A DNA stretch of 30,167 nt, from NCBI GenBank assembly GCA_964406105.1, contig CAYOQK010000042.1:1-30167 (forward strand), written 5' to 3'. The translations under genes were made by a program, and so were the position numbers. Below, piece after piece: positions 8,269 through 14,411 of this stretch; the first letter of the stretch is position 1; each line of letters begins with the position of its first letter. Source of the stretch: WGAB01 sp964406105. GTDB taxonomy: Bacteria; Hydrothermota; Hydrothermia; WGAB01. The notes beneath the pieces are model-generated. The model was given only the letters and a program-made list of their open reading frames with translations, was not told where the DNA came from and did not search any database.

Positions 8269-9117
8269 CTACTCCTCCTTTTGGCCTTGGAAGAAGTCCT
8301 GGAGCACCTGCAGGAAGGAGGGGCGGGCGGTATCCACGAACTTCCCTACGATGATCTTGTCGCGGAAGGAGAGGGCGGCATCCTTGGGATGCAAACCGTT
8401 CATGATCACGGAGCGTTCGCGGTAGAACCGCATTTCGTCCAGGCCTTCGCCGATTTTGTTCGGGCGGCCAAATCCGATGGGGCAAGGGGAAATCACCTCA
8501 ATGAAGGAGAACCCTCGGCGTTGTAGGGCCTCTTTGATGGACTCCCGAAGGTGGAACACGTGCAGCACGGTCCACCGGGCCACGTACACGGCACCCGCTG
8601 CAGCTGCGAGATACGGCAGATTGAAGGGATACTCAAAGTTGCCGTAGGGGGTGGTGGTGGTCCGAGCCTTGTGGGGGGTGGTGGGGCCCAGTTGTCCTCC
8701 GGTCATGCCGTAGTTGAAGTTGTTGACGCAGATGACGGTAAGGTCAATGTTCCGTCGGGCCGCGTGGATCAAATGGTTGCCACCGATGGACACCAGATCG
8801 CCGTCCCCAGAGAACACCACCACGGTCATCTCAGGCTTGGCGATCTTCAAGCCTGTGGCAAAGGGGATCGGCCGGCCGTGGGTGGTGTGGTAGGAGTCAA
8901 ACTTCAGGTAGCCAGCCACCCGACCGGTGCACCCGATACCCGAGACCACCGCCAGCTTCTCCTGGGGGATCCCCAGTTCATCCACGGCGGCGATAAAGGC
9001 GCCCATGGCGATGCCGATGCCACACCCTGGACACCAGATATGGGGCAGGCGCTCTGTGCGGAGATACCGCGTGTAAGGGTGTTGCACGGCCTTGGGGGTT
9101 ACGGTTTGGGTACCCAT
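8269..9117 (-). CDS. korB: 2-oxoacid:ferredoxin oxidoreductase, beta subunit (thiamine diphosphate)
   Basis: The 282-residue subunit carries the CPGCGIG motif (C29, C32) and the thiamine diphosphate/Mg motif GDGDLVSIGGNHL followed by NNFNYGMTGGQ. It holds the cofactor that decarboxylates the 2-oxoacid and passes electrons to iron-sulfur centres. The start ATG at 9117 lies 19 bp inside the end of korA, with GGAGG five bases ahead. A longer frame exists upstream but is a shadow of korA. The GMTGGQLGPTTP pattern fits 2-oxoglutarate (KorB) or branched-chain (VorB) enzymes; the choice between these substrates is not proven. Confidence 0.93.
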   Translation of the reverse strand: MGTQTVTPKAVQHPYTRYLRTERLPHIWCPGCGIGIAMGAFIAAVDELGIPQEKLAVVSGIGCTGRVAGYLKFDSYHTTHGRPIPFATGLKIAKPEMTVVVFSGDGDLVSIGGNHLIHAARRNIDLTVICVNNFNYGMTGGQLGPTTPHKARTTTTPYGNFEYPFNLPYLAAAAGAVYVARWTVLHVFHLRESIKEALQRRGFSFIEVISPCPIGFGRPNKIGEGLDEMRFYRERSVIMNGLHPKDAALSFRDKIIVGKFVDTARPSFLQVLQDFFQGQKEE

Positions 9118-10241
9118 AGGGCCTCCAGGATTTCGTCGGGGGTGATGAGATCGCCCCCGAGTTTGTGGACCCCGGCCACGGACACCTGCCCGGCCGCGGT
9201 CCGTTCCACCTCGCGACGGATCTGACCCTGGTTGATCTCTGCCACCACGATCCGTTCCACTTGCTGGGCCAAGCGTCGCACCACCTCTTCGGGGAAGGGC
9301 CAAAGGGTGATCAAGCGGAGCAAGCCCGCGGGAATCCCCTTTCTCCGGGCCTCTCGCACTGCCCGGAGGGCACTACGGGCCGTGATGCCATAGGAGATGA
9401 CCAGCACCTCGGCGTCTTCGGTCATCACCTCCTCGTATTCCACGATATGGGGGGCGTTTTGGCGGATCTTCTCAATGAGGCGTCGGACCAAACGTTCGTG
9501 GGCTTCTCCATTGATGGCCGGGTATCCCCGCTCGTCATGGGTGAGGCCGGTCATGTGCACAAAATAGCCCTCACCCGCCAAAGCCATGGGAGGCACCAGG
9601 TCGCCGTTGGTGGCATAGGCACGATACTCCTCCGGCGGCACCTGAGGCCGGGGCCGCTCCCAGAGTTCAATCTCTTCAGCGGGAGGGATCGTGACCTTCT
9701 CGGTGAGGTGCCCCACAGCCTCGTCGGCCAGCAGGATCACCGGCGTACGGTATCGCTCGGCCAGGTTGAAGGCCTTGATGGTGAAGTCAAACATCTCCTG
9801 CACCGAGGAGGGGGCCAGCGCGATGATCTCGTAGTCGCCGTGGGAGCCCCAGCGGGCCTGCATGACATCACCTTGGCCCACCAGGGTGGGCAGCCCGGTG
9901 GAGGGAGCCCCTCGCTGGACGTTTACCACCACGCACGGGACCTCCAACATGATGCCGAGCCCGATGTTTTCCAGCATGAGACTGAGGCCGGGGCCCGAGG
10001 TCGCGGTCATGGCCTTCATCCCACCACAGGAGGCACCGAGGATCGCCGCCATAGAGGCCAGCTCGTCCTCCATCTGGATGTACACGCCACCGAGTTGGGG
10101 CAGCCGCCGGGCCATCCGCTCTGCGATTTCCGTGGCCGGTGTGATGGGATACCCCGCAAAGAAGCGGCAGCCCGCGGCCAACGCCCCCTCGGCACAAGCA
10201 TGATCCCCCAGCATGAAGTGGGTTCCCGTGAGCACCCTCAT
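9099..10241 (-). CDS. korA: 2-oxoacid:ferredoxin oxidoreductase, alpha subunit
   Basis: The 380-residue subunit opens with GDHACAEGALAAGCRFFAGYPITPATEI, here read as a KorA-type N-terminus, and contains the MTATSGPGLSLM and NVQRGAPSTGLPT stretches of the family. It forms the pyrimidine side of the thiamine diphosphate pocket and binds the 2-oxoacid. Its full alpha-type length with separate beta, gamma and delta genes marks a four-subunit enzyme, KorABCD-like. GGAGGTGA precedes the ATG. It overlaps korD by four bases and korB by 19. 2-Oxoglutarate is the likeliest substrate; a 2-oxoisovalerate enzyme (Vor) cannot be excluded. Confidence 0.92.
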   Translation of the reverse strand: MRVLTGTHFMLGDHACAEGALAAGCRFFAGYPITPATEIAERMARRLPQLGGVYIQMEDELASMAAILGASCGGMKAMTATSGPGLSLMLENIGLGIMLEVPCVVVNVQRGAPSTGLPTLVGQGDVMQARWGSHGDYEIIALAPSSVQEMFDFTIKAFNLAERYRTPVILLADEAVGHLTEKVTIPPAEEIELWERPRPQVPPEEYRAYATNGDLVPPMALAGEGYFVHMTGLTHDERGYPAINGEAHERLVRRLIEKIRQNAPHIVEYEEVMTEDAEVLVISYGITARSALRAVREARRKGIPAGLLRLITLWPFPEEVVRRLAQQVERIVVAEINQGQIRREVERTAAGQVSVAGVHKLGGDLITPDEILEALWVPKP

Positions 10242-10540
10242 GCAGTCACCTCCAGGTGCTTTTCCACGATGATGGCATACTCAGGACACACTCGCATGCA
10301 GTACTGGCAACCAGTGCAGGCCTCAGGACGGGCTACCTCAGGAGGATGGTATCCTTTGGCGTTCAACTGTTCACTGATCCGAAGCACCTGGGCAGGACAA
10401 AACTCCACACAGTACCCACAACCCTTGCAGAGATCGCGGAAAATGGTGATTTGGGTTTGAGGCCGGGGGATCTGGTCGGCGTCCAGCGGCTCTCTCCAAA
10501 AGGGGAAAGAGCCATTGCCCGATGGTTCATAGGCCGCCAT
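10238..10540 (-). CDS. korD: 2-oxoacid:ferredoxin oxidoreductase, delta (ferredoxin) subunit
   Basis: The 100-residue protein is a 2x[4Fe-4S] ferredoxin with C38-C41-C44-C48 and C75-C78-C81-C85, each set followed by proline. It takes electrons from the thiamine diphosphate subunit. It is the first gene of the seven-gene kor-hdr operon. An AGGGGG ribosome site lies seven bases before the ATG, and a predicted promoter is 25 bp upstream. The N-terminal 30 residues without cysteines are usual for KorD. Confidence 0.92.
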   Translation of the reverse strand: MAAYEPSGNGSFPFWREPLDADQIPRPQTQITIFRDLCKGCGYCVEFCPAQVLRISEQLNAKGYHPPEVARPEACTGCQYCMRVCPEYAIIVEKHLEVTA

Positions 10541-10564
10541 TGTCTTACCCCCTGGTTTTCGCCA

Positions 10565-10593
10565 AACTTACAGCAATCCCCCAAAGGATGCAA
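10565..10593 (-). promoter_or_regulatory. Predicted promoter of the kor-hdr operon
   Basis: TTGCAT (10593-10588) and TAAGTT (10570-10565) are 17 bp apart on the minus strand. The same -10 variant with the same spacing precedes hutU, which supports the reading. The leader would be about 18 nt and contains the korD ribosome site. Confidence 0.45.
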
Positions 10594-10630
10594 GCGGGCT
10601 TTGACAAACTTATGAGACCCTGTAAAGCCG

Positions 10631-10704
10631 GGATTGCCCACCCCGGCCAGAGGGCCGCCCAGCCCCTACAGGGGAAGGAGAAAGGCGAATGGAACGGGCA
10701 ATCC
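10631..10704. other. Inverted repeat with internal hairpins, candidate structured RNA
   Basis: GGATTGCCC at 10631-10639 pairs perfectly with GGGCAATCC at 10696-10704. Inside are two short hairpins, CGGCC/GGCCG (10644-10657) and CCCC/GGGG (10663-10674), giving a possible three-way junction. On the plus strand TTGACA (10601) and TAAAGC (10623) are 16 bp apart just ahead of it, and a terminator-like hairpin follows at 10709. No known RNA family was recognised. It may also be only a repeat element between two minus-strand units. Confidence 0.35.
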
Positions 10705-10708
10705 AACC

Positions 10709-10738
10709 AAGAGCCCCCTCCTGGCGGAGGGGGCTCTT
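10709..10738 (-). terminator. Terminator hairpin of hutU
   Basis: A perfect 13-bp stem (10709-10721 with 10726-10738) closes a four-base loop, 25 bp after the hutU stop. It is very GC-rich and lacks a strong U run on the minus strand, as does the fusA hairpin. It could also stop a plus-strand transcript, since TTTA follows there. Confidence 0.7.
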
Positions 10739-10763
10739 TAAAGAAGAGGGTCCACCGAACGGG

Positions 10764-12440
10764 TTACTTCAGCATGGGCATCTTGATGCCGTGGGTCCGT
10801 GCAAAGGCGATGGCCTTTTCGTAACCGGCGTCGGCGTGTCGCACCACCCCCAAGCCGGGATCGTTGGTGAGCACCCGCTGCAGGCGAAGGTCCATCTCCT
10901 CCGAGCCATCGGCCACGATCACCTGGCCGGCGTGCAGGGAGTAGCCAATGCCCACACCACCGCCATGGTGGAAGGACACCCAGGAGGCTCCGCTCACAGC
11001 ATTCAGGGCGAAGTTCAACAGTGGCCAATCGGCAATGGCATCGGAGCCGTCCTTCATGTTTTCGGTTTCCCGGTTCGGAGAGGCCACAGACCCCGCATCC
11101 AGATGGTCTCGCCCGATGACGATGGGCGCCTTCACACGGCCCTCTCGCACCAATCGGTTGAACAGGAGCCCGGCCTTGTCCCGCTCGCCATACCCCAACC
11201 AGCAGATGCGGGCGGGCAACCCTTGAAAGGCCACCCGTTCCCGCGCCAAGGTTAGCCAGCGGCGGAGATGTTCCTTTTCGGGGAACAGACGGATGAGTTC
11301 CTCATCAATGGTGTAGATATCCTCGGGATCTCCAGAAAGGGCCACCCAGCGGAAGGGCCCTTGCCCCTCACTGAAGAGGTCGCGGATGTAGGCCGGTACA
11401 AACCCTGGGTACTTCCAGGAGCCATCGGGGTTCTTCACCTCTTCTTCCCGAACGAAGCCCCCGGCCAAAGCGTTTCCCCGAAGGTTATTGCCGTAATCAA
11501 AGGTCTCGGCCCCGCGTTCCTGGAGGGTGATCATCAGGCGGACATGCTTGGCCATGGTTTGGTACGACCGTTTCAGATACTCTTCAGGATCCCGGCGGCG
11601 GAGTTCCAGCGCCTCCTCATAGGAAAGGCCCTCGGGCACATAGCCGTTGAGGGGGTCGTGGGCGCTGGTTTGATCGGTGAGCAGATCCGGGGTGATACCG
11701 CGGCGCACGAGTTCCTCCAACAGGGTAACCACGTTGCCAATCCACACGATGCTGCGGGCCAAGCCCTTTTCCTTGTATTCCAAGGCTCGCTGGATGGCCG
11801 CATCCAGGTTATGCTCAATCTCATCCAGATAGCGGGTGCGGATCCGACGCTGTGCCCGTTCTTCGTTGACCTCGGCGGCCAGGTACGTGGCGTTGTTCAT
11901 GGTGGCAGCCAGGGGCTGGGCTCCGCTCATGCCGCCACAACCGCCGGAGACGATGAGTTTTCCCCGCAGGTCGTCGGTGCCGAACCGTTTGCGGCCAGCA
12001 GCTGCAAAGGTCTCGTAGGTGCCCTGCAGGATGCCCTGGGTGCCGATATAGATCCAGGAGCCCGCGGTCATCTGGCCGTACATGATGAGCCCCAACCGTT
12101 CCAAGTGATGGAAGTGTTCCCAGGTGGCCCACTTGGGCACCAGGTTGGAGTTGGCCAGGATCACGCGAGGGGCCCAGCGATGGGTTTTAAACACCCCCAC
12201 GGGCTTCCCCGATTGCACCAGCAGGGTTTCATCAGGTTCTATCTCCCGGAGGGTGCGAAGGATGGCGTGGAAAGACTCCCAGTTGCGGGCGGCCTTGCCA
12301 GTGCCCCCGTACACCACGAGTTCCTGGGGATTCTCCGCCACCTCAGGATCCAGGTTGTTCATCAGCATCCGCATGGCGGCCTCGGCGTGCCAATCCTTGG
12401 CCGTTCGCCGATTGCCTCTGGGTGCACGGATGACCTCCAT
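10764..12440 (-). CDS. hutU: Urocanate hydratase
   Basis: The 558-residue protein matches urocanase along its full length. This NAD-dependent enzyme turns urocanate into 4-imidazolone-5-propionate, the second step of histidine breakdown. Visible family stretches are YGGTGKAARNW near the N-terminus, VSGGCGGMSGAQPLA (NAD site), ICWLGYGER with the likely catalytic cysteine, and FHHGGGVGIGYSLHAG near the C-terminus. The start at 12440 is set by GGGGAGGAG seven bases ahead; an upstream in-frame ATG at 12494 would lie within the promoter hairpin and lacks a ribosome site. No hutH, hutI or hutG is nearby, so the rest of the pathway, if present, is elsewhere. The gene is a single-gene unit with its own promoter and terminator. 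Confidence 0.96.
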   Translation of the reverse strand: MEVIRAPRGNRRTAKDWHAEAAMRMLMNNLDPEVAENPQELVVYGGTGKAARNWESFHAILRTLREIEPDETLLVQSGKPVGVFKTHRWAPRVILANSNLVPKWATWEHFHHLERLGLIMYGQMTAGSWIYIGTQGILQGTYETFAAAGRKRFGTDDLRGKLIVSGGCGGMSGAQPLAATMNNATYLAAEVNEERAQRRIRTRYLDEIEHNLDAAIQRALEYKEKGLARSIVWIGNVVTLLEELVRRGITPDLLTDQTSAHDPLNGYVPEGLSYEEALELRRRDPEEYLKRSYQTMAKHVRLMITLQERGAETFDYGNNLRGNALAGGFVREEEVKNPDGSWKYPGFVPAYIRDLFSEGQGPFRWVALSGDPEDIYTIDEELIRLFPEKEHLRRWLTLARERVAFQGLPARICWLGYGERDKAGLLFNRLVREGRVKAPIVIGRDHLDAGSVASPNRETENMKDGSDAIADWPLLNFALNAVSGASWVSFHHGGGVGIGYSLHAGQVIVADGSEEMDLRLQRVLTNDPGLGVVRHADAGYEKAIAFARTHGIKMPMLK

Positions 12441-12465
12441 GATCTCTCCTCCCCGATTTTTGCAG

Positions 12466-12494
12466 AACTTACGCCCCCGCACGGGAGGTGTCAA
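12466..12494 (-). promoter_or_regulatory. Predicted promoter of hutU
   Basis: A perfect TTGACA (12494-12489) and TAAGTT (12471-12466) are separated by 17 bp on the minus strand. The -35 box sits in the loop of the inverted repeat 12471-12527, and one arm of that repeat covers the spacer. Transcription should start near 12459, about 18 nt before the ATG. Confidence 0.6.
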
Positions 12495-12527
12495 GGAGGG
12501 AGAGCACAGGCTCCCGCGCGGGGGCGT
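12471..12527 (-). repeat. 17-bp inverted repeat between DUF5320-like gene and hutU
   Basis: Arms 12471-12487 and 12511-12527 match at 16 of 17 positions, and the odd pair is G-U in minus-strand RNA. The 23-nt loop holds the hutU -35 box. It may be the terminator of the upstream DUF5320-like gene, an operator for hutU, or both. No U run follows on the minus strand. Confidence 0.65.
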
Positions 12528-12550
12528 TGTTCCGGCTCCCTATTCGGGGA

Positions 12551-12796
12551 TCAAGCCTCGGATCCCTGGGCAGTGTCCAGGGTGCGGAGCCGCTCCTCCA
12601 CCCACCGGAGTTGATCCCGCAGTTGCCGGGCCAGGTCTTCTAAGGCTCGGCGTTCTTCCTCAGGGGTTGGGGGTTGCCAGCGACCCCCGCCCCACCGGTA
12701 GCCGCGGAACCGGCCAGCAGGCTCACCCGTCCAGGGACAGTAGCCGAGCCGGGCTCCCCAGCCCCAGCCTCTTCGTCCGAAACCCTTGCCCCACAT
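12551..12796 (-). CDS. Small DUF5320-like protein
   Basis: The 81-residue protein has a glycine/tryptophan/arginine-rich N-terminal half (GFGRRGWGWGARLGYC) and a C-terminal charged helix (about residues 45-75) that looks like a coiled coil. This layout resembles the DUF5320 family, small proteins of unknown function common in anaerobes. The start at 12796 has GGAGGTGA at good distance and its own promoter at 12825-12853. An upstream in-frame ATG would overlap that promoter and is less likely. Only one cysteine is present. No function is claimed. Confidence 0.72.
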   Translation of the reverse strand: MWGKGFGRRGWGWGARLGYCPWTGEPAGRFRGYRWGGGRWQPPTPEEERRALEDLARQLRDQLRWVEERLRTLDTAQGSEA

Positions 12797-12824
12797 GGTC
12801 TCACCTCCGTGGCATAACCTCCAA

Positions 12825-12853
12825 ATCATATAAAGGATATGCGGGTTTTGCAA
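12825..12853 (-). promoter_or_regulatory. Predicted promoter of the DUF5320-like gene
   Basis: TTGCAA (12853-12848) and TATGAT (12830-12825) are 17 bp apart on the minus strand. The start would be near 12818, giving a 22-nt leader with GGAGGTGA. The -35 box lies 7 bp after the end of the exonuclease gene. Confidence 0.6.
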
Positions 12854-12860
12854 CAATCCC

Positions 12861-13733
12861 CTACTCCTGGGGCAAGGGGATTTCTTCGCCCTGGGCTTCT
12901 AAGGGGCGAATCCGGCGGATCCTGCGAAGGTGGAAGGAACGGAAGTCTTCCCGCAGATGACAGTAGGCGTCCAGGCGGTCTCCTCGGAGGGCCAAGGGTT
13001 CAATGACCCGCTCTGTACGGCCCGACACGTAAGACTCGTACACGATGTGGAGAAAGCGGTACCGGCGGATCACCTGGAGCATCTCTCGCCCCCTACGGGT
13101 GTAGCCGGCATCAATCAGGTTGCGATCCATGAGGTCGCGGAGGGTGCGGAAGCCTTGTTTCAAAAACCACTCCAAGGCCTTGATCCACACCTTCATGGTC
13201 ATTTGGGCATCGGGAAGGGCCCGGTGGCCTTCCTCCACCGACACCCCCATCATTCGTGCCAACTCCTGAAGGCCGCGTCGTTTGTGGGACTTGAACAGGT
13301 ACCGTCCCAAGAAGAAGGTGTCCAGGGTGTAGTTCAACCGGGGCATCAAGCCGGCCCGACGGAGCTCTCGGTTCAAAAAGGAAAGGTCCAGGTTGGTGAT
13401 GCTGTGGCCTACCAGCACAGTGTTCCGGGTCATCTCCTCCACTTTGCGGGCAATGTCCTGGAAAGTGGGGGCATTCTGTACCATCCGAGGGGTGATCCCG
13501 TGCACCCGGGTGGAGGCCTCTGGAATGGGAACCCCAGGATTCAGCAGGGTGGAAAACACCTCCTGCCTTTGCCCCGGTTGATAGCGGATCAATGCGATCT
13601 CCAGGATGCCGTCGCGGTGAAAGGTGGTGCCAGTGGTTTCCAGGTCCAGAGCCACGTAGGCGATTTGATTTAAAGGGGTATCGGGGGAGATGTAGTCTCT
13701 AAGCCACTCCTCGGAGGTTCCGGAAAAACTCAT
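12861..13733 (-). CDS. DnaQ-like 3'-5' exonuclease fused to a WYL domain
   Basis: The 290-residue protein has a complete DEDDh exonuclease core: DLETTG with D30 and E32, HSITNLD with D116, and HRALPDA with H170 and D175, as in DnaQ/PolC proofreading domains. After a linker, residues 219-280 match the WYL fold: IVYESYVSGRTERVIEP, then LDAYCHLREDFRSFHLRRI. WYL domains are ligand-sensing modules, mostly in transcription factors and often tied to DNA damage or phage defence. The fusion suggests a nuclease whose activity is controlled by a bound nucleic acid or nucleotide; that is inference. The ATG at 13733 lies 35 bp inside tadA with AAAGGA ahead; no later start would keep the DLETTG region. It is the last gene of the tRNA-Arg-tadA unit. 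Confidence 0.85.
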   Translation of the reverse strand: MSFSGTSEEWLRDYISPDTPLNQIAYVALDLETTGTTFHRDGILEIALIRYQPGQRQEVFSTLLNPGVPIPEASTRVHGITPRMVQNAPTFQDIARKVEEMTRNTVLVGHSITNLDLSFLNRELRRAGLMPRLNYTLDTFFLGRYLFKSHKRRGLQELARMMGVSVEEGHRALPDAQMTMKVWIKALEWFLKQGFRTLRDLMDRNLIDAGYTRRGREMLQVIRRYRFLHIVYESYVSGRTERVIEPLALRGDRLDAYCHLREDFRSFHLRRIRRIRPLEAQGEEIPLPQE

Positions 13734-14157
13734 GGAGCAATCCTTTCGCTTCGTCTCTGCCTGGCCCCCGGCGCACGATCAACGGCCGGCCGGTCCACGA
13801 GACCTCGTTCACCCGCTGTCGGCTTACCAGGAACCCCCTTTGGGGATCCTCTACGGCAAACACCACTTCCCGAATCCGGCTCAATAACAGGGCGCCGGTG
13901 CACATCATGCAGGGTTCTAAGGTGACATAAAGGGTGCAATCCTCCAACCGCCAGGACCGAAGGAAACGGGCAGCGGCCGTAATGGCCAGGATCTCCGCGT
14001 GGGCAGTGGGATCCTGCAAACGTTCCACCTGATTATGGCCTCGGCCCACAATCCGACCGTGGCACACCACCACGGCTCCCACCGGGACCTCACCCTCCTC
14101 CTGGGCACGGCGCGCCTCCTGCAAGGCCACCCCCATGAAATAACGGTCCAGGTCCAT
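13699..14157 (-). CDS. tadA: tRNA-specific adenosine deaminase
   Basis: The 152-residue zinc deaminase carries HAE (H53, E55) and PCMMC (C83, C86), the zinc-binding and catalytic set of the cytidine/deoxycytidylate deaminase fold. The flanking DPTAHAEILAI and TLEPCMMCTGAL stretches are those of TadA. TadA converts A34 to inosine in tRNA-Arg(ACG) so that one tRNA reads CGU, CGC and CGA. That very tRNA gene ends 17 bp upstream on the same strand, behind one promoter. The spacer (14158-14174) is pyrimidine- and A/T-rich and shows no Shine-Dalgarno sequence, so translation may start on a nearly leaderless message after tRNA removal. The length fits the family. Confidence 0.95.
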   Translation of the reverse strand: MDLDRYFMGVALQEARRAQEEGEVPVGAVVVCHGRIVGRGHNQVERLQDPTAHAEILAITAAARFLRSWRLEDCTLYVTLEPCMMCTGALLLSRIREVVFAVEDPQRGFLVSRQRVNEVSWTGRPLIVRRGPGRDEAKGLLHEFFRNLRGVA

Positions 14158-14174
14158 CGGAAAATAAAGAAGAA

Positions 14175-14248
14175 CGCGCCCGGGAGGACTCGAACCCCCA
14201 ACCTTCTGGTCCGTAGCCAGACGCTCTATCCAATTGAGCTACGGGCGC
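14175..14248 (-). tRNA. tRNA-Arg (anticodon ACG)
   Basis: The 74-nt cloverleaf has a seven-pair acceptor stem GCGCCCG/CGGGCGC. The D arm GCTCAATTGGATAGAGC, the anticodon arm TCTGG-CTACGGA-CCAGA and the T arm GGGGG-TTCGAGT-CCTCC (one G-U pair) are all present. The anticodon in the seven-base loop is ACG, arginine. CCA is not encoded; the discriminator is G. It has its own strong promoter and is followed by tadA after 17 bp. Confidence 0.96.
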
Positions 14249-14256
14249 GTGGGAGG

Positions 14257-14272
14257 ACCTTATATATAAGGT
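14257..14272. promoter_or_regulatory. Perfect 16-bp palindrome over the tRNA -10 box
   Basis: ACCTTATATATAAGGT is its own reverse complement and covers the -10 box and the region just before the start point. It could be an operator or simply an AT-rich melting site. Confidence 0.45.
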
Positions 14273-14291
14273 GCGGAAGCGAACCCGTCAA
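14263..14291 (-). promoter_or_regulatory. Promoter of tRNA-Arg-tadA-exonuclease unit
   Basis: TTGACG (14291-14286) and TATATA (14268-14263) are exactly 17 bp apart on the minus strand. The start would be near 14256, eight bases before the mature tRNA end at 14248. No other promoter is visible between the tRNA and tadA. Confidence 0.75.
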
Positions 14292-14316
14292 GCACCTCTT
14301 GCCCTCAAACCCTTGG

Positions 14317-14334
14317 CATTCCCGTAAGGGAATG
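14317..14334 (-). other. Small hairpin downstream of fusA
   Basis: CATTCCC and GGGAATG pair around a GTAA loop, 28 bp beyond the fusA terminator. A weaker CCCG/CGGG hairpin lies between at 14342-14354. The role is unknown; it may be a second stop signal. Confidence 0.4.
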
Positions 14335-14361
14335 GCCCAGCCCCGGCAATCGGGCAAAGCC

Positions 14362-14387
14362 CCCGGGCCCCACACCGGGGGCCCGGG
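14362..14387 (-). terminator. Terminator hairpin of fusA
   Basis: CCCGGGCCCC (14362-14371) pairs with GGGGCCCGGG (14378-14387) around a six-base loop, 25 bp after the fusA stop. Like the hutU hairpin it is GC-rich with a poor U run on the minus strand. Confidence 0.7.
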
Positions 14388-14411
14388 AAAACAGGAGGTG
14401 TGCGATGAGGG

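Noticed and set aside
8267..8485. N-terminal extension of korC
   Set aside because: The extra part is arginine/proline-rich shadow coding of korB; the GTG at 8266 has a ribosome site and begins the family domain.
9118..9303. N-terminal extension of korB
   Set aside because: Lies inside korA and has no family similarity; ATG 9117 has GGAGG ahead.
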